The notes beneath the pieces were generated by a model, which ran no database searches, was not told the DNA's origin, and was given only the letters and a program-made list of their open reading frames with translations. A DNA stretch of 64,000 bases from JAAGZL01 sp050291725 (GTDB lineage Bacteria > Pseudomonadota > Gammaproteobacteria > Chromatiales > Chromatiaceae), in the NCBI GenBank assembly GCA_050291725.1, contig JBNKKH010000031.1, forward strand, positions 17,739 to 81,738, read 5' to 3'. A program made the translations under genes and the position numbers. Positions 35,015 to 43,214 of this stretch are shown piece by piece; the first letter of the stretch is position 1, and each line of letters begins with the position of its first letter.

Positions 35015-35941
35015 TTGGCAGAGAAAACCATAAGAGAGATCATCGAGGCTGCTCTAAATCGGATCAAGCTGTTCCGCAGGGCCCCGGTAGTTCCTAGTGA
35101 AACGATTCCAGCAGAATCTGTCGCTGAGGTGAGTATTACTCGGGAAAGTGATACTGAAGAGGATGGTTCAAGCAACCTGTCTCAGATCAAGCTGAAAGAG
35201 ATTATTGAGGCCGCCCTCATGGCTGCTGGCAAGCCGCTTTCCATTGATAGAATTTCGAAGCTGTTCCTGCAGGATGAACAACCAGAGCGTGCTGATGTGC
35301 GCAAGGCTCTGGAGTCTCTGAGTAATGATTATGCCAATAGACCTATAGAGCTACTGGAGACGGGAGCTGGGTTTCGTATTAACGTGCGTTCTGAGTATGC
35401 GACCTGGGTTTCCAGATTGTGGGAGGAGCGACCACCTAAATACTCACGTGCCCTGCTGGAAACCCTCTCCCTGATTGCCTATCGCCAGCCCATAACCAGA
35501 GGGGAGATTGAGGATGTGCGCGGGGTTAGCGTCAGCAGCAGCATTATCAAAACCCTAATGGAGCGCCACTGGATTAAAGAGGTTGGTCATAGGGATGTTC
35601 CGGGTAAGCCAGCCCTGTTGGCCACTACCAAAGAGTTCCTAAACTACTTTGGACTTAAAACCTTGGGTGATCTGCCAACTCTGTCTGAAATTAAGGATCT
35701 GGACTCAATTAATCGGGAGCTGGATCTGGAAGAGCCAAATGGTTTTGGCGATGACCAGGAGAGTGAGGAGGAGAGAGAAGATGAAACGCCTGAGCAGGAT
35801 GCTGAGGTAGTGAAACTGGAAATAAGCCAGGATAACTCACCAGACGTAGAGGATGAGAAAGAGGCAACTGTTACCGAAGCAGAACCTGATTCTGTAGCGG
35901 AAGCTGATCCTGAGAAACCGGGTGAGAAAGAGAGTGAGTGA
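35015..35941 (+). CDS. scpB: Segregation and condensation protein B
   Basis: 308 residues. TTG start at 35015 with AGGA (35004-35007) 7 bases upstream. The tandem winged-helix core starts near residue 60 (KEIIEAALMAAGKPLS, then LETLSLIAYRQPITRGEIE and RGVSVSSSIIKTLMERHW). Before it lies a 58-residue N-terminal extension whose start (REIIEAAL, 7-14) echoes the core start (KEIIEAAL, 61-68). A Glu-rich acidic tail of about 85 residues follows. It binds ScpA and completes condensin. It overlaps rluB by 8 bases. Confidence 0.94.
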   Translation: MAEKTIREIIEAALNRIKLFRRAPVVPSETIPAESVAEVSITRESDTEEDGSSNLSQIKLKEIIEAALMAAGKPLSIDRISKLFLQDEQPERADVRKALESLSNDYANRPIELLETGAGFRINVRSEYATWVSRLWEERPPKYSRALLETLSLIAYRQPITRGEIEDVRGVSVSSSIIKTLMERHWIKEVGHRDVPGKPALLATTKEFLNYFGLKTLGDLPTLSEIKDLDSINRELDLEEPNGFGDDQESEEEREDETPEQDAEVVKLEISQDNSPDVEDEKEATVTEAEPDSVAEADPEKPGEKESE

Positions 35942-36755
35942 GACAACACCACAGGGAGAGCGTTTACAAAAGGTTCTAGCCAACGCTGGACTGGGGTCCA
36001 GAAGAGAGATAGAGCGCTGGATTAAGGATGGAAAGGTTAAGGTTAATGGCCAATTAGCCAAGCTTGGGGACAGGGTAAAGGGAGAGGACCTGGTACAGAT
36101 CGGCAATCGCAGAATCCGGATTGATCGCATCACTGATATTGAACGTCGGGTAATTATCTACAACAAGCCCGAGGGCGAGGTAGTCACCAGAAGCGACCCT
36201 GAGGGGCGCCCAACTGCGTTTCGTAATCTTCCTAAATTGAAAGCTTCTGGACGCTGGATTGCCGTGGGTAGACTGGATATCAACAGCAGCGGCCTAATGC
36301 TGTTCACTACCGACGGAGAGCTGGCAAACCGCTTGATGCACCCATCAAAGTCGGTAGAGAGGGAGTATGCAGTCAGAGTACTAGGGGAAGTGACAGATGA
36401 GATGCTTGAGACCCTGGTAAACGGGGTTGAACTGGAAGATGGTCCGGCTAGGTTTGAAGATATCGTAGAGTCGGGTGGCACAGGGGCTAATCGCTGGTTC
36501 CATCTGGTTATTATGGAGGGTCGCAATCGCGAGGTCAGGCGAATGTGGGAATCTGTTGGCGTTAAGGTAAACCGTCTCAAGCGGGTAAGGTACGGACCTA
36601 TAATGTTGGGTGATCGTCTACATGTGGGTAGGTGCCGTGACCTGGAGCCGAACGAGATGAATGAATTACTGGCCATGGTGGGTATGGAGGCACAGCCAAA
36701 AATAACCAACAGTAGAGGGAAGCCGAAGAAACATTCGGGGAAAAAACGGCGCTAA
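35934..36755 (+). CDS. rluB: 23S rRNA pseudouridine synthase RluB
   Basis: 273 residues from GTG 35934; homologues start at the equivalent of SETTPQGERLQKVLA. Another GTG at 35922 is possible. N-terminal S4 domain (GLGSRREIERWIKDGKVKVN), then the RsuA-type catalytic core with GRLDINSSGLMLFTTDGELAN containing the catalytic aspartate, and GRNREVRRMW. It makes pseudouridine in helix 89 of 23S rRNA (E. coli position 2605). The C-terminal basic tail ends with KKHSGKKRR. It follows scpB as in most gammaproteobacteria. Confidence 0.95.
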   Translation: MSETTPQGERLQKVLANAGLGSRREIERWIKDGKVKVNGQLAKLGDRVKGEDLVQIGNRRIRIDRITDIERRVIIYNKPEGEVVTRSDPEGRPTAFRNLPKLKASGRWIAVGRLDINSSGLMLFTTDGELANRLMHPSKSVEREYAVRVLGEVTDEMLETLVNGVELEDGPARFEDIVESGGTGANRWFHLVIMEGRNREVRRMWESVGVKVNRLKRVRYGPIMLGDRLHVGRCRDLEPNEMNELLAMVGMEAQPKITNSRGKPKKHSGKKRR

Positions 36756-37411
36756 TGTCCTTCGCACCAAGCGGCCAACAACTGCGACAAGTTTTTGCTC
36801 TGCTGTTAGAGGCCTATGGTAGTCAAGAGTGGTGGCCTGGAGATACCCCGTTCGAGGTTATGGTCGGTGCCATCCTTACCCAGAATACCGCATGGAGCAA
36901 TGTAGAACGTGCCATAGCTAACCTGAAAGATGCTGAGGTTATGCATCAACAGGGAATTATGAATCTACCCACTGATGAGTTAGCGCAACTCATACATCCA
37001 TCAGGGTATTACAATCAAAAGGCAAAGCGACTACATAATCTATGCCGCTTTCTGCAGGAGAGTGGCGGAGAGGATGGGCTGCGCAGAATAGATACGGCAA
37101 CTCTGCGTGACAAGCTGCTATCTATAAACGGAGTCGGTGCTGAAACTGCTGACGATATTCTGCTATATGCCCTAGAGCGTCCGGTATTCGTGGTGGATGC
37201 ATATACACGACGCATTTTCTTACGCCTTGGCATGTTACAAGGGGATGAGGGATATGAAGAGATCAGAGGTGGTTTTGAACAGGCACTAGGGCCAGACATA
37301 AAGATGTACAATGAGTACCATGCACTTATAGTGTTACATGGAAAAGAGACATGCAAAACCAAGCCGCACTGCGCTCAGTGCAGCTTGACTGAGATTTGTA
37401 CCTTTAGGTAA
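36755..37411 (+). CDS. Endonuclease III-like DNA glycosylase with 4Fe-4S cluster
   Basis: 218 residues. Helix-hairpin-helix GVGAETADDILLYA, catalytic aspartate in VVDAYTRRIF, and a C-terminal cluster motif C-x5-C-x2-C-x5-C (CKTKPHCAQCSLTEIC). In Nth the position after GVGR is the lyase lysine; here it is Glu (GVGAE), so a monofunctional glycosylase is expected rather than an AP lyase. Substrate unknown; Mig/MagIII-like enzymes remove mismatched or alkylated bases. Its ATG overlaps the rluB stop by 1 base. Confidence 0.88.
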   Translation: MSFAPSGQQLRQVFALLLEAYGSQEWWPGDTPFEVMVGAILTQNTAWSNVERAIANLKDAEVMHQQGIMNLPTDELAQLIHPSGYYNQKAKRLHNLCRFLQESGGEDGLRRIDTATLRDKLLSINGVGAETADDILLYALERPVFVVDAYTRRIFLRLGMLQGDEGYEEIRGGFEQALGPDIKMYNEYHALIVLHGKETCKTKPHCAQCSLTEICTFR

Positions 37412-37412
37412 T

Positions 37413-37438
37413 AACTTCCCGGAAGCAACCGGGTCGTT
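37413..37438. terminator. Hairpin between glycosylase and cspD genes
   Basis: CCCGG (37418-37422) pairs with CCGGG (37429-37433) with flanking AAC/GTT pairs across a two-base internal loop. It lies between convergent genes and overlaps the cspD stop; a weak shared terminator. Confidence 0.45.
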
Positions 37439-37643
37439 AGTTGATCATCATTACGTTTGCAGCATGCAGTCCCTTAGGACCCTCATTTACTTCAAACTGT
37501 ACCTTCTGACCTTCTTTTACTGTTTTATAACCATCCATCTCAATGGAGGAGAAATGGACAAATACATCCTGCTCTCCCTCATCTGGTGTTACAAAACCGT
37601 ACCCTTTAGCGTTATTGAACCACTTTACTATACCTGTAGGCAT
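37437..37643 (-). CDS. cspD: Cold-shock-domain protein CspD-like
   Basis: 68 residues. Single OB fold with RNP1 KGYGFVTPDE and RNP2 VFVHFS. AGGAGG precedes the ATG. Position next to and divergent from clpS-clpA is the hallmark of cspD in gammaproteobacteria; in E. coli CspD is a stationary-phase single-strand-binding inhibitor of replication. Sequence alone does not separate it from other Csp paralogues, so the symbol rests on context. Confidence 0.85.
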   Translation of the reverse strand: MPTGIVKWFNNAKGYGFVTPDEGEQDVFVHFSSIEMDGYKTVKEGQKVQFEVNEGPKGLHAANVMMIN

Positions 37644-38038
37644 TTACCTTTTCCTCCTCACAACAACAAAAACCGCGTTTCTATCTGAATTATTATGTTG
37701 ATCTAGTTATGTATCCTTGGATGATGATAGCAATACCCCATATGAAAACAGGTATTACTTATGTGACTATCCACAGATAGAACTTCACAGTATAGCCATA
37801 CAAAAAAAATGGTCAAATTATTACAGAATAATTGCAGCGTAAAATATGTGGAAATATAGTGTATAGAGCTATAACTATATGAATTATATGGATATAACCG
37901 CTATGCGCATTTTTATATATATTCGATATAACCAGAAGATATGATATATAATCGTGCTTTAAATTTTGTTTCATGCAGCATCTAGAATTAATCTAAACTC
38001 AACCCAATATTATTTTAAACTAAGCTAATATAAGAGAT
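37644..38038. other. AT-rich divergent control region between cspD and clpS
   Basis: About 395 bases without a gene, extremely AT-rich with many TATA-type runs. A perfect TATAAT lies at 37947-37952 reading toward clpS, without a clear -35. Several GATATA/TATATC runs and a short A8 tract at 37802-37809 could bend DNA. It should contain the long cspD 5' leader as well. No RNA gene is recognised. Confidence 0.4.
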
Positions 38039-38359
38039 ATGTCAGACCAAACAAATAGTGAGCATGAGGGTGGTCTTGCTGTTCAGGAACTAAAGCCTGA
38101 ACTAAAGCCTCCAAGGATGTATAAGGTAGTACTGTTAAACGATGACTACACACCGATGGACTTTGTAGTCGAGGTGCTGGAGTCTTTTTTCCGCATGAAT
38201 AGGGAAGAGGCAACCAGGGTAATGATGAGTGTACATGTCAAAGGAGCTGGCGTCTGTGGCGTGTTTACCAGAGATATTGCAGAGACCAAGGTCGAGCAGG
38301 TCAATGAGTATTCTCGCAACAACCAGCACCCGCTATTGTGTGCTATGGAAGAGGAGTGA
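38039..38359 (+). CDS. clpS: ATP-dependent Clp protease adaptor ClpS
   Basis: 106 residues. Core motifs: MYKVVLLNDDYTPMDFVVEV, FRMNREEATRVMMSVHVKG and GVCGVFTRDIAETKVEQV, with the Asn/Asp pair and Met that grip N-terminal Leu, Phe, Tyr or Trp. A disordered polar N-terminus (1-27) can enter the ClpA pore. It delivers N-degron substrates to ClpAP. clpA follows after 53 bases. Confidence 0.97.
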   Translation: MSDQTNSEHEGGLAVQELKPELKPPRMYKVVLLNDDYTPMDFVVEVLESFFRMNREEATRVMMSVHVKGAGVCGVFTRDIAETKVEQVNEYSRNNQHPLLCAMEEE

Positions 38360-38412
38360 CAAGCTGTTTGCCGGTTGTCATATATCTAGTAGTTGAGTAG
38401 GACTGAGATTAG

Positions 38413-40674
38413 ATGTCGATATTAAGCAAAGACCTTGAATTTACCCTAAACCTTGCCTTCACTCGGGCGCGGGAGCTCAATCATGAGTTTATGACAGTGG
38501 AGCATCTGCTGTTAGCTCTGCTCGAGAACAGTTCTGCACTTGATGTGTTAAAAGGGTGCGGTGTAGATATTCCTCAGCTAAAAGCTGAAGTTGATTCTTT
38601 CATTGATGAAACTACTCCGCTGTTGGATGACGATGAGCGGGAGATTCAGCCTACCATAGGTTTTCAGAGAGTCTTGCAGCGGGCAGTATTTCATGTGCAG
38701 TCATCAGGACGCAAAGAGGTGACTGGTGCCAACGTTTTAGTGGCAATTTTTGGTGAGCAGGAGTCACAGGCCCACTATCTGTTAGCGAAGCAGGGTATGT
38801 CCCGTCTGGACGCTGTTAACTATATGTCCCATGGAGTTACCAGGGCGGGCGACGGCCTGGGTACGGGGTCGCTGGAGAGTGATAGTGATGAAGAGCTGGA
38901 GTCAGGTACGCCAGCACAATCCCCTCTGACCGAATACACCGCTAATCTGAATGAGCTGGCTATTGCTGGGAAGATTGACCCGCTAATTGGGCGCGATGAC
39001 GAGATCGAGCGTGTTGTTCAGATATTGTGTCGACGGCGTAAAAACAACCCACTCCTGGTTGGCGAGGCGGGTGTTGGTAAAACTGCTATAGCTGAGGGAT
39101 TGGCCAAGCTGATAACGGATAAAAAGGTGCCTCAGGTACTTGCTAACAGCACCATCTACTCTCTTGATCTGGGCAGTCTAATTGCAGGTACCAAATATCG
39201 TGGTGATTTCGAAAAGCGCCTCAAGGCAGTTCTGGCACAACTAAAAGATCAGCCGGAAGCGGTCCTGTTTATAGATGAGATACACACGGTAATCGGGGCA
39301 GGTTCAGCCTCAGGCGGGGTTATGGATGCCTCCAATCTGATTAAGCCAGTTCTGGCCACCAGAGACCTGCGTTGTATCGGTTCAACTACTTATCAAGAGT
39401 TTCGTGGAATTTTTGAGAAGGATCGTGCCCTAGCCAGGCGTTTCCAGAAAATAGATGTTACTGAGCCTACTGAGCAAGAGACATTTGAGATTCTCGAAGG
39501 GCTCAAGTCCAGATTTGAATCACATCACAAGGTAAGTTACACCTCTGAGGCGCTAAAGGCTGCTGCAGAACTCTCCAGCCGCTATATCAATGATCGACAT
39601 CTGCCGGATAAGGCGATCGATGTTATTGATGAGGCCGGTGCCAGCATACAACTGCTTCCAGAGGGTGAGCGTCAGAAGACGATTGATGTAGAAGATATTG
39701 AGAATATCGTAGCCAAGATGGCCCGTATTCCACCGCAGAGCGTATCTGTTTCTGACGTGGAATCACTGCGCACCCTGGACCGCGATCTAAAAATGGTTGT
39801 GTTTGGACAGGATAAGGCTATTGATACCCTTACCGCCGCTATGCGTATGAGTCGCACTGGCTTGGGAGGAGAGCATAAACCTGTAGGTTCGTTTTTGTTT
39901 ACCGGTCCAACTGGAGTAGGTAAGACAGAGGTTACTAGGCAACTGGCGCTAATCCAGGGCATAAAGCTGATCCGTTTCGATATGTCCGAGTATATGGAGC
40001 GACATACGGTCTCCAGACTGATTGGTGCTCCTCCCGGTTATGTTGGTTATGACCAGGGTGGTCTGCTCACCGAAGAGGTGAACAAGCATCCCCATGCGGT
40101 GCTGTTGCTGGATGAGATTGAGAAGGCCCATCCTGATGTGTTCAATCTGCTGCTGCAGATAATGGACCATGGAACCCTAACCGATAACAATGGACGCAAG
40201 GCAGATTTCCGCAATGTGGTGCTGGTTATGACCAGTAATGCCGGGGCTTCAGAGATGAGTAGGGCCTCCATCGGTTTTACCTCGCAAGATCACAGTAGCG
40301 ATGGCATGGAGGCAGTAAAGAAAACTTTTACCCCAGAGTTCCGCAACCGCCTGGACGCCATTGTTCAGTTCGATCCGCTATCACCAGATGTGATTCATCA
40401 TGTGGTAGATAAATTCATCTTTGATCTGGAAGGTAAGATGGCCCAGAAGAAGGTGACTCTGACAATTGAGTCAGAGGCCAAAGAGTGGCTGGCAGAACAT
40501 GGCTATAACCAGAAGATGGGTGCGCGCCCCATGGAGCGGCTGATCAAAGAGAAGATCAGCAAACCTCTGGCGGAAGAGCTGTTGTTTGGGGCGTTATCTG
40601 AAGGTGGTCTGGTTCGCGTCTTTGTTGATGACAAAGAGCTGAAGTTCGAACTAAAGGATCACGTTGTTCATTAG
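38413..40674 (+). CDS. clpA: ATP-dependent Clp protease ATP-binding subunit ClpA
   Basis: 753 residues. N-domain repeats (1-145), two AAA+ modules with Walker A motifs GEAGVGKTA and GPTGVGKTE, Walker B LFIDEIHTVIGAG and LLLDEIEKAHPDV, and the ClpP-docking loop read here as IGF in RASIGFTSQ. It unfolds substrates for ClpP in the cytosol. A perfect palindrome at the stop codon ends transcription facing infA. Confidence 0.97.
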   Translation: MSILSKDLEFTLNLAFTRARELNHEFMTVEHLLLALLENSSALDVLKGCGVDIPQLKAEVDSFIDETTPLLDDDEREIQPTIGFQRVLQRAVFHVQSSGRKEVTGANVLVAIFGEQESQAHYLLAKQGMSRLDAVNYMSHGVTRAGDGLGTGSLESDSDEELESGTPAQSPLTEYTANLNELAIAGKIDPLIGRDDEIERVVQILCRRRKNNPLLVGEAGVGKTAIAEGLAKLITDKKVPQVLANSTIYSLDLGSLIAGTKYRGDFEKRLKAVLAQLKDQPEAVLFIDEIHTVIGAGSASGGVMDASNLIKPVLATRDLRCIGSTTYQEFRGIFEKDRALARRFQKIDVTEPTEQETFEILEGLKSRFESHHKVSYTSEALKAAAELSSRYINDRHLPDKAIDVIDEAGASIQLLPEGERQKTIDVEDIENIVAKMARIPPQSVSVSDVESLRTLDRDLKMVVFGQDKAIDTLTAAMRMSRTGLGGEHKPVGSFLFTGPTGVGKTEVTRQLALIQGIKLIRFDMSEYMERHTVSRLIGAPPGYVGYDQGGLLTEEVNKHPHAVLLLDEIEKAHPDVFNLLLQIMDHGTLTDNNGRKADFRNVVLVMTSNAGASEMSRASIGFTSQDHSSDGMEAVKKTFTPEFRNRLDAIVQFDPLSPDVIHHVVDKFIFDLEGKMAQKKVTLTIESEAKEWLAEHGYNQKMGARPMERLIKEKISKPLAEELLFGALSEGGLVRVFVDDKELKFELKDHVVH

Positions 40675-40695
40675 TTTTCGCCTAGGGGCGAAAAC
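40674..40695. terminator. Perfect bidirectional hairpin between clpA and infA
   Basis: GTTTTCGCC (40674-40682) pairs exactly with GGCGAAAAC (40687-40695) across a TAGG loop. It starts at the last base of the clpA stop and lies 5 bases from the infA end, so it serves both convergent genes. T-runs are within the stem. Confidence 0.8.
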
Positions 40696-40700
40696 AGTCA

Positions 40701-40919
40701 TTAACGGGCGCGATAGGTAATTCGTCCTTTACTCAGATCGTAAGGTGTAAGCTGCACGGTTACAGTGTCACCGGTAAGAATGCGGATGTAGTGCTTACGC
40801 ATCTTGCCCGAGATGTGGGCAGTTACAACATGACCATTCTCCAGTTCTACCCGGAACATGGTGTTAGGTAGGGTCTCAACAACCGTCCCTTCCATTTCAA
40901 TAAAATCTTCTTTCGCCAT
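40701..40919 (-). CDS. infA: Translation initiation factor IF-1
   Basis: 72 residues, standard length and composition: MAKEDFIEMEGTVVETLPN, FRVELENGHVVTAHISGKM, RKHYIRILTGDTVTVQLTPY, DLSKGRITYR. OB-fold protein that binds the 30S A site during initiation. It is downstream of aat-bpt in the conserved order and converges with clpA. Confidence 0.99.
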   Translation of the reverse strand: MAKEDFIEMEGTVVETLPNTMFRVELENGHVVTAHISGKMRKHYIRILTGDTVTVQLTPYDLSKGRITYRAR

Positions 40920-40999
40920 TAGGTATCCTAGTTAATCTATTTCTGTAGCGGCCGGAGTATAACACAAGCTGGTGTGGTGAAATCCAGCTTTATCCTGCA

Positions 41000-41761
41000 T
41001 TAATCGGATAATTTATCAATTGATATGTTTGCTTCGGAAGAAAACTCCTTCCAAATTCCGTCACTGTAGACCTGAATAGGCCGGTAATCTTGCTTATATT
41101 GCATTTTTTTGCAGCCCGGAATCCAGTATCCCAGATAGAGCCAGCGTAGATTTTGGCGTTTAGCTTCTTCAATTTGCCACAATATCGATACTACTCCTGG
41201 GCTAAGAGCGGATAGGGCAGGGTCAAAGAAGGTGTACACCGCTGATATTCCATTGGGCAGTAGATCAATCACAGCTACTGAAAATAGCTTGTCATCCAGA
41301 TGAAACTCCACAAAAGCGGTATAGCACCAGGGGGTTATAAGAAATCTACAGTAATCATCTTGCGTTGGGTTTGCCATATCGCCGTCGGGATGGCGTGAGT
41401 TAATATAGGTAGCGTAGAGTTCAAAATGATCTTGGCTGAATTGTGCCGGAACCACCTTGACCTTCAGGCTGTCTTTAAGCCGATTCCAGGCCCGACGCTG
41501 GCTGCGTCTGGGAGTAAACCTCTCCACTGGAATGCGAACAGATAAGCAGGCCTTACAGCTATTACAGTCGGGTCGATATATATCACCGCCGCTGCGACGA
41601 AATCCCATATCCAGCAGTGACTGGTAAAACTCGGGGCTCTTCCTAGCCTCTGGGTCTATGAATATAGTTTGTGCTGATCTGTTCGGCAGATAGGAGCAGG
41701 GGTGTTCAGGTGTTATTAGTAGTTTGATGCGTCCATCGCGCTCTCTGTCGTTATCGCTCAT
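41000..41761 (-). CDS. bpt: Aspartate/glutamate leucyltransferase (Bpt)
   Basis: 253 residues. The ATE-type GNAT fold shows FYQSLLDMGFRRSGGDIYRP, CNSCKACLSVRIPVE (Cys pairs), YATYINSRHPDGDM and FFDPALSALSPGVVSILWQI and YLGYWIPGCKKMQYK. Bpt moves leucine from Leu-tRNA to N-terminal Asp or Glu, making ClpS-recognised N-degrons (family knowledge). It overlaps aat by 4 bases, so both transferases are co-translated. Confidence 0.95.
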   Translation of the reverse strand: MSDNDRERDGRIKLLITPEHPCSYLPNRSAQTIFIDPEARKSPEFYQSLLDMGFRRSGGDIYRPDCNSCKACLSVRIPVERFTPRRSQRRAWNRLKDSLKVKVVPAQFSQDHFELYATYINSRHPDGDMANPTQDDYCRFLITPWCYTAFVEFHLDDKLFSVAVIDLLPNGISAVYTFFDPALSALSPGVVSILWQIEEAKRQNLRWLYLGYWIPGCKKMQYKQDYRPIQVYSDGIWKEFSSEANISIDKLSD

Positions 41762-42462
41762 GGTCTACTACTCTCTATTTGCCATGAATTGGCGCTGGGT
41801 TTAGTGAAGCAAAATTCTGCAAGGAGTTCGCTAAACTCTGAACGTGGAATCTCTTCTGCACCCAGGCTTATTAAGTGTTCAGAGTAGACTTGGCAGTCGA
41901 TCAGCTCATAACCCCACGCAATGAGCTTTTCACAAAGATTGACCAGAGCGATCTTAGAAGCGTTGCTTCTGCGACTGAACATAGATTCGCCAAAAAATAA
42001 CTTACCGATAGCAACTCCGTAAAGCCCGCCTACAAGACTGTTCTCTTCCCATACCTCTACTGAGTGGGCATCCCCCTGGTTAAATAGCTCCAGATAAGCC
42101 TGTTTCATCTCTGGGGTAATCCAGGTGTCAGACTGTTTCTCTCGTGGTGCGGCACAGGCTGTTATAACATCTTCAAACGCCTGGTCTGTAGTGACGGTTA
42201 GGTTGCTGTTGCGGATATATTTACGCAGGCTACGTGAGACCTGCAAGCGCTCAGGATAGAGAACTGTTCTGGGATCAGGTGACCACCAGAGGATGGGTTG
42301 ATCATGGTTATACCAAGGGAATATACCGAATCTGTAGGCATTCAATAGCCTGGTTGGGGAGAGGTCTCCCCCAATTGCCAGCAGGCCATCTGGCTCTTGT
42401 TCAGCCTGTTCTACAGGTGGAAACGCTTGCTTGGGGTTGTTGGGGTCAAGGATAAACAGCAT
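41758..42462 (-). CDS. aat: Leucyl/phenylalanyl-tRNA--protein transferase
   Basis: 234 residues. Motifs FPPVEQAEQEPDGLLAIGGD, RFGIFPWYNHDQPILWWSPDPR and VYGVAIGKLFFGESMFSR, and near the C-terminus IDCQVYSEHLISLGAEEIPR. It attaches Leu or Phe to N-terminal Lys or Arg for ClpAPS degradation. It is immediately followed by bpt with a 4-base overlap. It diverges from the PilZ gene with only 42 bases between, so their promoters must overlap. Confidence 0.96.
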   Translation of the reverse strand: MLFILDPNNPKQAFPPVEQAEQEPDGLLAIGGDLSPTRLLNAYRFGIFPWYNHDQPILWWSPDPRTVLYPERLQVSRSLRKYIRNSNLTVTTDQAFEDVITACAAPREKQSDTWITPEMKQAYLELFNQGDAHSVEVWEENSLVGGLYGVAIGKLFFGESMFSRRSNASKIALVNLCEKLIAWGYELIDCQVYSEHLISLGAEEIPRSEFSELLAEFCFTKPSANSWQIESSRP

Positions 42463-42504
42463 AATCAGAGATTACTTGGAAATTGAAACAGATGGAACAA
42501 GCGG

Positions 42505-43176
42505 ATGAGTCAACAAACTTTGCGAATTCTGGTCGGAAATAAACTGCAACTGCAGAAAGTTGATGTGGAATCTGGTGAAAGATACTCCTCCACAGTTATT
42601 GGCTTCGTGCCTGGTAAAAGTCTGCTTATAACTACTCCCTTGGTAAATAATAAATCTATCATGGTCAAAGAGGGACAGCAATTTGCTGTCAGAATGGTCC
42701 AGGGTAGTTACATACAGGGATTTGTGGCGAAGGTGCTACATAACTCCCTGTCGCCATATCCTTATGTTCATCTAAGTTTTCCCAAAGAGGTGGAGAGGAT
42801 AGAGATACGCAATGCTGACCGGGTGGAGACAGACGTGCCTGTGCTAGCTAAGAACTCTAAACTTCCTGATGAGCAGGGCAACTGGAAACAGGCATCTATT
42901 AAAGATATAAGCGCAACAGGCTCTAAACTTGAAAGCATGAGTAAGATTGGAGAGGAGGGCGAAACTGTTACGCTTAAATTTAAACTAAATATCTGTGCCC
43001 AGGAGGAAGAGATGGAGTTAAAGACCAAGATCATGCACCTGGATGAGCCAGATAATGTTGGAGCCGATGAGTGGGGTATCTATACCTACGGCATCAAATT
43101 TGAGGAGCATGGTCGCCTGGAGCGAGTGCTAATTCAGAACTATGTGCTGGAACAGCTCATGAGTCACACGATTTAA
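42505..43176 (+). CDS. YcgR-like PilZ-domain cyclic di-GMP-binding protein
   Basis: 223 residues. The N-terminal half (about 5-100) matches the YcgR-type flagellar brake domain (LQLQKVDVESGERYSSTVIG, KSLLITTPLVNN). The C-terminal PilZ domain has the intact RxxxR (IRNADR) and DxSxxG (DISATG) ligand motifs, so c-di-GMP binding is expected. Such proteins slow flagellar motors or act on other outputs. Together with the GGDEF-EAL protein, the HD-GYP protein and fliK it suggests c-di-GMP-controlled motility in this organism. Confidence 0.88.
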   Translation: MSQQTLRILVGNKLQLQKVDVESGERYSSTVIGFVPGKSLLITTPLVNNKSIMVKEGQQFAVRMVQGSYIQGFVAKVLHNSLSPYPYVHLSFPKEVERIEIRNADRVETDVPVLAKNSKLPDEQGNWKQASIKDISATGSKLESMSKIGEEGETVTLKFKLNICAQEEEMELKTKIMHLDEPDNVGADEWGIYTYGIKFEEHGRLERVLIQNYVLEQLMSHTI

Positions 43177-43205
43177 TCCGCAGGCCCGGCCGCAGACCTG
43201 CGGAT
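43176..43205. terminator. Bidirectional hairpin between the PilZ gene and trxB
   Basis: ATCCGCAGG (43176-43184) pairs with CCTGCGGAT (43197-43205) across a 12-base loop, starting at the last base of the PilZ stop codon and ending 9 bases from trxB. No U-run. Confidence 0.65.
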
Positions 43206-43214
43206 ATCATTTAT

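Noticed and set aside
36158..36709. 183-codon minus-strand frame opposite rluB
   Set aside because: Ser/Arg/Leu-rich shadow of a clear gene.
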